Below are positions 1 through 4,893 of a stretch of 6,212 nucleotides of DNA, one piece after another. Position numbers and translations under genes: made by a program. The notes beneath the pieces were generated by a model. It did no database searches. It saw only the letters and a list, made by a program, of their open reading frames with translations, and was not told the DNA's origin. The DNA comes from an uncultured Oscillibacter sp. GTDB lineage: Bacteria; Bacillota; Clostridia; Oscillospirales; Oscillospiraceae. The stretch's first letter is position 1. Each line of letters starts with the position of its first letter. The stretch lies in the NCBI GenBank assembly GCA_910583695.1, contig CAJTZL010000091.1:1-6212 (forward strand). Direction: 5' to 3'.

Positions 1-605
1 TAGGTCTCCGCCCCCAGCATGTCGAAGAGGGCGTCGTACAGGGGCCGGAGATAGGGGTCCACCTTGCTCTGGAGATCTCCGGGCAGGAAGCCCAGCCGCT
101 CCCCGGCCTCCACAGCGGGGCGGGTGAGGATGATCCGGTTCACCTGCTTGTCCCGGAAGGCCATGACCGCGGCGGCCACGGCCAGATAGGTCTTTCCCGT
201 GCCCGCCGGGCCCACGCCGATGGTGACGGTGTTTTTCAGGACGGAGGCAATGTAGTCCTTCTGCCCGATGGTCTTGGGCTTGATGGGCCGGCCCTTGGCG
301 GAGATGCAGAGAACGTCGCCGGTGAGCTCGGCGATTTTTTCCTCCTTCCCCGCCCGGACCATGCTGATGACATACCGGACGTTCTGCTCGGCGATAGGCT
401 CCCCCCGGCTGGAGAGGGTCAGGAGGGCCTGGATAGCCTTGCAGGCCAGGGCCGTGTCCTCCGCCTCCCCCTCCACCCGGAGCTCCCCGTCCCGGTTGAC
501 CACGGAGACGGAGAACTCCTGCTCCAGCAGCCGGATGTTCTCGTCGAAGGACCCGAAGAGGTTGACGGCCTGTTCCAGCCGCTCAATGCTGATTCTCTGT
601 TCCAA
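1..605 (-). CDS. phoH: PhoH-family P-loop ATPase, N-terminal 201 codons (3' end outside window)
   Basis: This is a cytoplasmic PhoH-like (PhoL/YbeZ type) nucleotide-binding protein, a family linked to RNA metabolism and usually found near ybeY. The sequence shows an N-terminal helical/KH-like region (about residues 1-115), then the family signature around KPKTIGQKDY and the Walker A motif GPAGTGKT at residues 132-139 (Lys138). The motif RPAVEAGERLGFLPGDL follows, which is highly characteristic of PhoH. The gene is cut before Walker B; full proteins are about 320 residues. Reading upstream in frame, a TGA comes two codons before a TTG at 605-603. No ATG or GTG lies between them, and a GGGAG site sits 9 nt upstream, so TTG is taken as the start. 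It lies 29 nt after yqfD, the normal Firmicutes order, and is probably co-transcribed with it. The family assignment is secure; the exact cellular role of PhoH remains unsettled. Confidence 0.95.
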   Translation of the reverse strand, partial: MEQRISIERLEQAVNLFGSFDENIRLLEQEFSVSVVNRDGELRVEGEAEDTALACKAIQALLTLSSRGEPIAEQNVRYVISMVRAGKEEKIAELTGDVLCISAKGRPIKPKTIGQKDYIASVLKNTVTIGVGPAGTGKTYLAVAAAVMAFRDKQVNRIILTRPAVEAGERLGFLPGDLQSKVDPYLRPLYDALFDMLGAET

Positions 606-612
606 ATGTGTT

Positions 613-619
613 CACTCCC
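613..619 (-). promoter_or_regulatory. Ribosome binding site that fixes the phoH TTG start
   Basis: The minus strand reads GGGAGTG here, with 9 nt between GGGAG and the TTG codon at 605-603. It lies in the 29-nt gap after the yqfD stop. With the in-frame TGA just upstream of TTG, it leaves no better start for phoH. Confidence 0.6.
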
Positions 620-634
620 GTATTTTCGCGGGCC

Positions 635-1831
635 TCAGCCCGTTTCTTCTTCCGTATAAATGGGCGCCGTCTTCCCGATCTCCTCCAGGCACTCCGCCGA
701 CAGCGTGACCTCCAGGGCCTCTCCCTTCCGGCGGGAGGAGCAGAGGGTGGACTTCACCTCGCCGTAAGGGGCCACCATCTCCCGGAGCTGCGCCTCCAGA
801 AGGGCCCCGGCGGCCTTCTCCGCCTCGGCGGCGGTGCGGGCCGCAGGGATGGCCTCGTAAAAGCGCCAGGTTTCCACCGCCACCGTCACCGGCAGGGGGA
901 TGCCCAGGAAGCTCAGAGGATGCCTGCTGGTTATTTTATCATATTCCGCCCCGTCAATGCTACTGTTTGAGAAGAATTTTATCCGCCGGGTTCCAAAAAT
1001 CAGGGAGACCCCGGTTTTTTCGCCTCCCGTATACTGTTTTTCCAGCACCGTCAGGGGCATGACCGCCGTGAGGCTGTACCACGTCCGGGCCTCCACCTTC
1101 CCCATGCCTGCCAGAACCCGGGCCCCTACGGTATCCGTGTCCTCCACACCGGAAATCAGAATCTGCCCCTCCGTCACGGCGCTGCCGGGAACGACGCAGG
1201 CCACGCCGCCAATGGTCTGAACCTTTTTCACCAGCCCCGCCCGCCGGGCCACCAGATTGCAGGGCTCCCGCCGGTCGATCATCACCGGGGGCGGCGTCCG
1301 CTCCCGGACCTGGACCTCCGCCCGGCAGCCGGAGACGTTGACGGCAACCCAGATCAGCTCCGGCACGTCCAGCAGCATGTGGTTCCGGATGTCCTCCCCG
1401 TCCAGGGAGAGGCCGAAGCTCCCCAGGGTCACGCCGTTCTTCTCCAGGGCCCGGAGGATGCGCTCCGTGGGCACGGTCTTGTTGCCCTCCACCTGAAAGT
1501 CCCAGATGAAGAAGGACCCCAGAAACAGCGTCAGGGCGCAGCCCAGCAGCCCGATCAGCAGGGCCTGCCGGTGCCGGAAGCGGAGGAGGAAGTAGGGCGC
1601 CCCCTCCCGTCCCACCAGCTCGAAGGTGCAGTCCAGCTTTTTCCCCGCCTCCCGGAGCTTCCTCCAGTCCCGCCGGGACAGGCGACAGGTGAAGGCCGTG
1701 GGGGACTCCCACTTCAAATCCCAGAAGGCCAGGTCTTGGGCCCCGCAGAGGTTCAGCACCCGCTCCGGGAATGCGCACTCCGCCCGAATCCGGACCTGAC
1801 CCCGGAGTCGGTTCACCAGCCCCGTCAGCAT
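635..1831 (-). CDS. yqfD: Sporulation protein YqfD
   Basis: A membrane protein of the YqfD family, conserved in spore formers. In Bacillus subtilis it is sigma-E controlled and expressed in the mother cell; its biochemical function is unknown. The protein is 398 residues, essentially the length of the Bacillus protein. It has an N-terminal cytoplasmic domain (about 1-88), one predicted membrane helix (about 89-109, ALLIGLLGCALTLFLGSFFI), then a large outside domain. That domain begins with a POTRA/FtsQ-like stretch (VEGNKTVPTERILRAL, 114-129) and contains the family-typical NLVARRAGLVKKV segment. The start is the ATG at 1831-1829: it overlaps the yqfC stop in ATGCTGA, giving a 7-nt overlap and translational coupling. 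An in-frame GTG four codons upstream is possible but less likely. Neighbours yqfC upstream and phoH downstream match the conserved gene order. Confidence 0.93.
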   Translation of the reverse strand: MLTGLVNRLRGQVRIRAECAFPERVLNLCGAQDLAFWDLKWESPTAFTCRLSRRDWRKLREAGKKLDCTFELVGREGAPYFLLRFRHRQALLIGLLGCALTLFLGSFFIWDFQVEGNKTVPTERILRALEKNGVTLGSFGLSLDGEDIRNHMLLDVPELIWVAVNVSGCRAEVQVRERTPPPVMIDRREPCNLVARRAGLVKKVQTIGGVACVVPGSAVTEGQILISGVEDTDTVGARVLAGMGKVEARTWYSLTAVMPLTVLEKQYTGGEKTGVSLIFGTRRIKFFSNSSIDGAEYDKITSRHPLSFLGIPLPVTVAVETWRFYEAIPAARTAAEAEKAAGALLEAQLREMVAPYGEVKSTLCSSRRKGEALEVTLSAECLEEIGKTAPIYTEEETG

Positions 1832-2121
1832 GACCCCACCCACTCCACGGCGTCAATCCTCCCGCCGATGCGCAGCTCCCCCGCCGTCATGGCCAGCAGG
1901 GTCAGCCGCGCCCCCCGGACCCGGAGGACCCCGGCAGTGGTGTTGGCGTCGATCTGCTCCTCCGTGTAGGCCAGGAGGCCGGTGTGGTGCTCCAGGTACA
2001 GCTGGCGGCTCCCCACCATCTCCAGTCGGGGCAGTCCCGCCACAATGTCCGCCGGAAGGTCGAAGAGCTCCGCCGCCGCCGCCAGGACGCCGGACTCCCG
2101 GTCCCGTCGATTGCGTTCCAT
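1825..2121 (-). CDS. yqfC: Sporulation protein YqfC (YabP/YqfC family)
   Basis: A small (98 residue) protein of the YabP/YqfC family, predicted soluble. In Bacillus, yqfC is part of the sigma-E regulon and is co-transcribed with yqfD; no enzymatic role is known. The recognisable core is LFDLPADIVAGLPRLEMVG (about 19-37), then LYLEHHTGLLAYTEEQI (about 41-57) and a C-terminal beta-rich half ending in LRIGGRIDAVEW, the same sequence pattern as Bacillus YqfC. The ATG at 2121-2119 is chosen because a strong GAGGTGAG site lies 4 nt upstream (2126-2133); the open frame continues upstream, but only through the control region. It is the first gene of the yqfC-yqfD-phoH unit and is divergent from ylbJ. 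Confidence 0.92.
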   Translation of the reverse strand: MERNRRDRESGVLAAAAELFDLPADIVAGLPRLEMVGSRQLYLEHHTGLLAYTEEQIDANTTAGVLRVRGARLTLLAMTAGELRIGGRIDAVEWVGSC

Positions 2122-2138
2122 ATATCTCACCTCGCCAA

Positions 2139-2167
2139 AGCCTATGCGGGGAAGCGGGAAAAACTGC
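2139..2167 (-). promoter_or_regulatory. Putative sigma-E-type promoter for yqfC-yqfD-phoH
   Basis: On the minus strand, GCAGTTT (2167-2161) and CATAGGCT (2146-2139) are separated by 14 bp. They resemble the Bacillus sigma-E -35 (KMATATT, 5 of 7 matches) and -10 (CATACANT, the CATA and final T match) at the usual 13-15 bp spacing. The -10 box lies 5 bp upstream of the GAGGTGAG ribosome site, so any leader would be very short. The same arrangement is mirrored on the plus strand for ylbJ. Similarity was judged by eye and no transcript start is known. Confidence 0.5.
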
Positions 2168-2174
2168 TTGTCCC

Positions 2175-2203
2175 GCATGATTGTCTCCGCCGCCGCATAG
2201 GAT
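2175..2203 (+). promoter_or_regulatory. Putative sigma-E-type promoter for ylbJ
   Basis: GCATGAT (2175-2181) and CATAGGAT (2196-2203) with a 14-bp spacer fit the sigma-E pattern KMATATT / CATACANT; the -35 matches at 5 of 7 positions and the -10 at CATA and the last T. The GAGGTGAG ribosome site follows at 2209-2216. The two opposing -35 boxes are only 7 bp apart (2168-2174), so two polymerases could hardly bind at once. Confidence 0.5.
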
Positions 2204-2220
2204 TTTCCGAGGTGAGGCTT

Positions 2221-3135
2221 ATGAAACCCCGGTGGCGCTCCGGCGCGTGTCTTCTGCTCTGCGGCCTTCTGGTCTGGCTTCTGGCGGACGCGGGAAGGGT
2301 CCGGGCCGCGGCGGCGGAGGGACTGGCCCTCTGCGGCCGGGCGGTGATTCCCGCCCTGTTCCCCTTTATGGCGGCATCCACCATGCTGGTATCCATGGGC
2401 TTCGGGGAGTGGGCCTCCCCCCGTCTGGCGGGCCTGATGAATCTCTACCACCTCCCCGGCCCCGCCGGGTCCGCCCTGCTGCTGGGGCTGGTGGGGGGCT
2501 ATCCCATCGGGGCCCGGACGGCGGCGGAGCTCCACAGACGGGGCCTTCTCACCGCCGGGGAGGCGGAGCGGCTCCTGGGCTTTTGCAACAACTCCAACCC
2601 GGTGTTTCTTATCAGCGTCCTGGGGGGCGGAGTCTTCGGCAGTCCCCGGGCGGGGGTGTATCTGTGGCTCATCCATGTGCTCTCCGCCCTGCTGACGGGC
2701 TTTTTCTTCCGGGGAAGCGGGAGAGCCCCTGGGCGGCAGGTACTGCCAAGGGATGTCCCTTGTCAGGCTTCCTCCCTTCCCTCCGCCCTGGTGGAGGGCG
2801 TCAAAAGCGCCTGCGGAAGCATGGTTTCCGTCTGCGGCTTCGTGATTTTCTTCTACGTGCTGGCCAGCCCCCTGGCGGGGCTGGGCGGCGCTCCGGGCGC
2901 CGGGCTGGTGGGGGCGCTGGAGCTCTTTTCCCTGACGCCTCTGCTGGAGGCGGACCGGGTGAGCTTCGTCCTGGCCTCCGCCTGCGCGGGCTGGGGCGGG
3001 GCCTCCATCCTCTGCCAGACGGCGGCGGCCCTGGAGGGCAGCGGTCTGCGGCTCCGGAACTGTGTGCTGGGAAAGGCGGTCCAGGGCCTCCTGGCGGCAG
3101 GGCTGGCGGCGGCGGTGAGCTTTTATGCGCTTTGA
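2221..3135 (+). CDS. ylbJ: YlbJ-like sporulation integral membrane protein
   Basis: A polytopic membrane protein of the YlbJ group, related to nucleoside-recognition/Gate-domain transporters. YlbJ is sigma-E controlled in Bacillus and reported to matter for making normal resistant spores; its substrate is unknown. The 304-residue protein has an N-terminal hydrophobic segment (about 8-22). The signature GLVGGYPIGARTAAEL lies near residues 89-104, followed by GEAERLLGFCNNSNPVFLISVLGGGVFG. Further membrane segments flank a hydrophilic linker at about 163-188. A second half repeats the pattern with VKSACGSMVSVCGFVIFFYVLASPL and ends with GWGGASILCQTAAAL, matching the C-terminal YlbJ motif. It is shorter than the roughly 400-residue Bacillus protein. 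The ATG at 2221 has GAGGTGAG at 2209-2216; an in-frame GTG at 2212 lies inside that site and is rejected. The gene is divergent from yqfC. The linker contains an odd palindromic segment, listed separately. Confidence 0.85.
   Translation: MKPRWRSGACLLLCGLLVWLLADAGRVRAAAAEGLALCGRAVIPALFPFMAASTMLVSMGFGEWASPRLAGLMNLYHLPGPAGSALLLGLVGGYPIGARTAAELHRRGLLTAGEAERLLGFCNNSNPVFLISVLGGGVFGSPRAGVYLWLIHVLSALLTGFFFRGSGRAPGRQVLPRDVPCQASSLPSALVEGVKSACGSMVSVCGFVIFFYVLASPLAGLGGAPGAGLVGALELFSLTPLLEADRVSFVLASACAGWGGASILCQTAAALEGSGLRLRNCVLGKAVQGLLAAGLAAAVSFYAL
2713..2772 (+). repeat. Nested palindromic segment inside ylbJ
   Basis: Three inverted pairs are packed in 60 nt. The outer arms are GGAAGC (2713-2718) and GCTTCC (2767-2772). 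Inside them lie GGCAG-gta-CTGCC (2735-2747) and CAAGGGA-tg-TCCCTTG (2747-2762), giving a multi-branched fold on paper. The segment is in frame and encodes the hydrophilic linker between the two membrane halves. Its codons (AGA, CCT, GTA, CCA, AGG, GAT, TGT) are A/T-richer than the surrounding gene. It may be a small inserted repeat or just linker drift. Confidence 0.45.
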
Positions 3136-3187
3136 TTTCCGTTCTTTTTGAGGCCATGGGAAGGCCGGACGGCGTCATGTTCATTTG

Positions 3188-3204
3188 CGTTGCTTGCCGC
3201 AACG
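3188..3204. promoter_or_regulatory. Possible operator dyad over the -35 of the XRE gene
   Basis: CGTTGC (3188-3193) and GCAACG (3199-3204) form a perfect 6-bp inverted repeat with a 5-nt centre. It covers the presumed -35 TTGCCG. XRE regulators often repress their own genes through dyads placed like this, so autoregulation is a reasonable guess; nothing in the sequence proves it. Confidence 0.3.
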
Positions 3205-3222
3205 GGGGTTCCGTCCTATAAT
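3194..3222 (+). promoter_or_regulatory. Vegetative (sigma-A type) promoter of the XRE gene
   Basis: A perfect TATAAT at 3217-3222 is preceded, after 17 bp, by TTGCCG at 3194-3199 (4 of 6 to TTGACA). The ribosome site AAGGAGGT at 3231-3238 follows, with the ATG at 3247. This stands out in otherwise GC-rich DNA and contrasts with the sporulation-type boxes upstream of ylbJ, so the gene probably has its own growth-phase transcription. Confidence 0.7.
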
Positions 3223-3246
3223 AGCCTTGAAAGGAGGTCCTCCCGA

Positions 3247-3756
3247 ATGCTGAGTGAAAACATAAAAACCATTCGAAAATCCAAAGGGCTTTCCCAGGAG
3301 GAGCTTGCCGTCAAGCTGAATGTGGTGAGGCAGACCGTCTCCAAATGGGAGCAGGGTCTCTCGGTTCCGGACGCCGATCTGCTGATTTCCATATCCCAGG
3401 CATTGGAAACGCCTGTAAGCACCCTGCTTGGCGAAACCATTGCCGAACCGACGGCGGATGACCTGCGGGCAATTTCCGAGAGACTTGAGGTCCTGAACCT
3501 TCGGCTTGCCCGCAGAAAGGCGGCAAGGCAAACGGCGGCTCATTGGTTTTTCATCTTGCTGTGCGTGGTCCTGGCGGCTGTCTCGGCCCTTCTGGCCAAG
3601 TGCGGCAGTCCCTACCTGGGCTGGGACTACAGCCATCCTGAAACCGCAGTCATCGGCGTGGCGCTTCACGCGTTTGAGTGGCTGTTCATCCGAATCGCAC
3701 CGCTTGCCCTGGCGGGGGCAATCGCCGGAGCTTGCCTGACGCGGAGGAAAGCGTGA
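3247..3756 (+). CDS. XRE-family HTH regulator with C-terminal membrane segments
   Basis: A predicted transcription factor of 169 residues. Residues 3-61 are a canonical Cro/CI helix-turn-helix: IKTIRKSKGLSQEELAVKL, then VVRQTVSKWEQGLSVPD as turn and recognition helix, then LLISISQALETPVSTLLGE. A short helical linker (about 70-97, rich in Arg and Leu) leads to two predicted membrane helices (about 99-117 and 145-164). This layout suggests a membrane-tethered DNA-binding protein, common in Firmicutes, with usually unknown signals and targets. The ATG at 3247 is fixed by AAGGAGGT 8 nt upstream and by the helix-turn-helix beginning directly after it; the open frame extends upstream only through the promoter. 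The 5' part has more A/T-ending codons (AAA, ATT, CGA, AAT, CTT) than the neighbouring genes, hinting at a different origin. No partner gene lies next to it in the same direction. Confidence 0.88.
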   Translation: MLSENIKTIRKSKGLSQEELAVKLNVVRQTVSKWEQGLSVPDADLLISISQALETPVSTLLGETIAEPTADDLRAISERLEVLNLRLARRKAARQTAAHWFFILLCVVLAAVSALLAKCGSPYLGWDYSHPETAVIGVALHAFEWLFIRIAPLALAGAIAGACLTRRKA

Positions 3757-3829
3757 CGCTGCCCGGCTTCTCCCGGAATCTGCGCACGCCCTTCCGGGCG
3801 CTTCTCCCGGGCGGATCATCGCGGGTCAT

Positions 3830-3881
3830 CCGCATAAAAAGACAAGACAGGCCGCAGCCTGTCTTGTCCTTTTTTATGCGG
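3830..3881. terminator. Bidirectional intrinsic terminator between convergent units
   Basis: A perfect 12-bp stem, GACAAGACAGGC (3841-3852) with GCCTGTCTTGTC (3857-3868), closes a CGCA loop. It is followed on the plus strand by CTTTTTT (3869-3875). On the minus strand it is followed by TTTTT (3840-3836). The A/T tracts and the outer CCGCAT/ATGCGG bases can pair as well, extending the stem. It lies 73 nt after the XRE stop and about 70 nt after the end of the minus-strand permease gene, so it can end both transcripts. Nothing else was recognised in the 195-nt gap 3757-3951. Confidence 0.92.
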
Positions 3882-3951
3882 GCTTCTCCTTGGCAAAGGG
3901 CCCTTTTTCAATACTCTTAGTATTTCTTCGACAAAGTTCTACAAACCGCAG

Positions 3952-4893
3952 TTATCTCTGCCCCTTGTCGTAGGGGATGCCCTCCGCCTTGGGGGCCCGG
4001 GACTTCTTGGACGTGAAGGCCAGCACCACCAGGGAGATGATATAGGGGAGCATGTTGTACATGGCCGCGGGGAGGTTCAGGGCCTTGAGGAACTCGAAGC
4101 CGGAGTACACGTTGCCCAGGGCCCGGAAGAAGCCGAAGAGCAGGGCCGCCAGGGCGATGCGGGTGGGCTTCCACTGGCCGAAGATCATGACGGCCAGGGC
4201 CAGGAAGCCGAAGCCCGCCACGCCGTTTTCAAACTTCCACTCGCTGACGCCGGCGGTGATGTACACGATACCGCCCAGGCCCCCCAGCATGCCGGAGATC
4301 AGCACGCCGGCATAGCGCATCCTGTAGACGTTGATGCCCACGCTGTCCGCCGCCTGGGGATGCTCGCCGCAGGCCATGAGCCGGAGGCCAAATCGGGTCT
4401 TGTACAGGGAGACGTAGGCCCCAATCAGGGCCAGAGCCGCCAGGAGCATGAACCAGTTGAACTCAAAGCCCCCGATATTCACCAGGAAGGCCTTTTTCGC
4501 GTTGATGTACTGAATGGTGGAGGACACGTTGTCTACGCTTTCAGCGGTGTTCATGGCCTTGACAAAAACCGTGGCCGCCGCGGTGCCCAGGAGGTTCATG
4601 GCCGTGCCCACCAGGGTCTGGTCCGCCTTGAAGTTGACGGCGGCCACCGCCAGCAGCAGGGAGTAGATCACGCCCAGGGCGATGGCGGCCAGAACCACCA
4701 GCAGAATCATGCCGAAGGCGGGGGTGCTCTCGGGGAGGAACTTCATCATCAGCGCGCCGCCCAGGGCGCCCATGACCATGATGCCCTCCAGGCCGATGTT
4801 GATGACGCCGGAGTGTTCGGAGAAGCAGCCGCCCAGGGCCACCAGAAGCAGCACCGACGCGAAAATCAGCGTGTATTGCAAAAGCAGGATCAT
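3952..4893 (-). CDS. nupQ: Nucleoside ABC transporter permease, NupQ/YufQ-like
   Basis: The second membrane subunit of a nucleoside importer of the NupNOPQ / RnsABCD / Bmp class, located in the cytoplasmic membrane. The 313-residue protein is of normal length and largely hydrophobic. Family landmarks are GVINIGLEGIMVMGA (29-43), VNFKADQTLVGTAMNLLGTA (86-105) and the cytoplasmic coupling segment TRFGLRLMACGEHPQAADSV (166-185), which would contact the ATPase. GFGFLALAVMIFGQWKPTR (227-245) comes near the end. The ATG at 4893 overlaps the upstream permease stop as ATGA (4 nt) and has AAAGGAGG 9 nt upstream, so translation is coupled. It is the last gene of the operon and is followed by the hairpin terminator. 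The family is related to the ribose and branched-chain amino acid permeases; nucleosides are the best supported substrate class, but base or related purine uptake cannot be excluded. Confidence 0.88.
   Translation of the reverse strand: MILLLQYTLIFASVLLLVALGGCFSEHSGVINIGLEGIMVMGALGGALMMKFLPESTPAFGMILLVVLAAIALGVIYSLLLAVAAVNFKADQTLVGTAMNLLGTAAATVFVKAMNTAESVDNVSSTIQYINAKKAFLVNIGGFEFNWFMLLAALALIGAYVSLYKTRFGLRLMACGEHPQAADSVGINVYRMRYAGVLISGMLGGLGGIVYITAGVSEWKFENGVAGFGFLALAVMIFGQWKPTRIALAALLFGFFRALGNVYSGFEFLKALNLPAAMYNMLPYIISLVVLAFTSKKSRAPKAEGIPYDKGQR

Larger units (their letters stand above)
2119..2223. repeat. Mirror-symmetric inverted repeat spanning both divergent start regions
   Basis: Reading outward on each strand toward the genes, both sides contain CCGCATAGG, then a TTT-containing stretch of 6 nt, then CGAGGTGAG, then 4 nt and ATG. 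The two 9-bp blocks are identical on both sides. Start codons, ribosome sites, CATAGG boxes and upstream boxes are each equidistant from position 2171. The central about 43 bp are much less symmetric, so a simple cruciform is unlikely to be the main point. Confidence 0.85.

Noticed and set aside
629..642. CGGGC-ctca-GCCCG hairpin at the yqfD stop codon
   Set aside because: It has only 5 bp and no U-tract. phoH follows in the same operon, so this is not a convincing terminator.
1825..2676. Long upstream extension of yqfC to 283 residues
   Set aside because: The extension runs antisense through ylbJ and the control region. The conserved YqfC sequence begins just after the ATG at 2121, which has a strong ribosome site.
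2181..3221. Long plus-strand open frame overlapping ylbJ in another frame
   Set aside because: It is rich in Gly, Pro and Arg, has no family motif or ribosome site, and is explained by the high GC content of ylbJ.
3232..3245. GGAGG-T-CCTCC inverted repeat at the XRE ribosome site
   Set aside because: A one-base centre cannot form a stable hairpin, and the left arm is simply the Shine-Dalgarno sequence. It is probably chance.
3181..3819. Minus-strand open frame opposite the XRE gene
   Set aside because: It has no recognisable domain. The opposite strand carries a clear helix-turn-helix with its own promoter and ribosome site.
3811..3833. GCGGAT / ATCCGC inverted repeat just before the terminator
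   Set aside because: The 6-bp arms have an 11-nt loop and overlap the base of the strong terminator stem. It may be an alternative fold but there is no support for a function.
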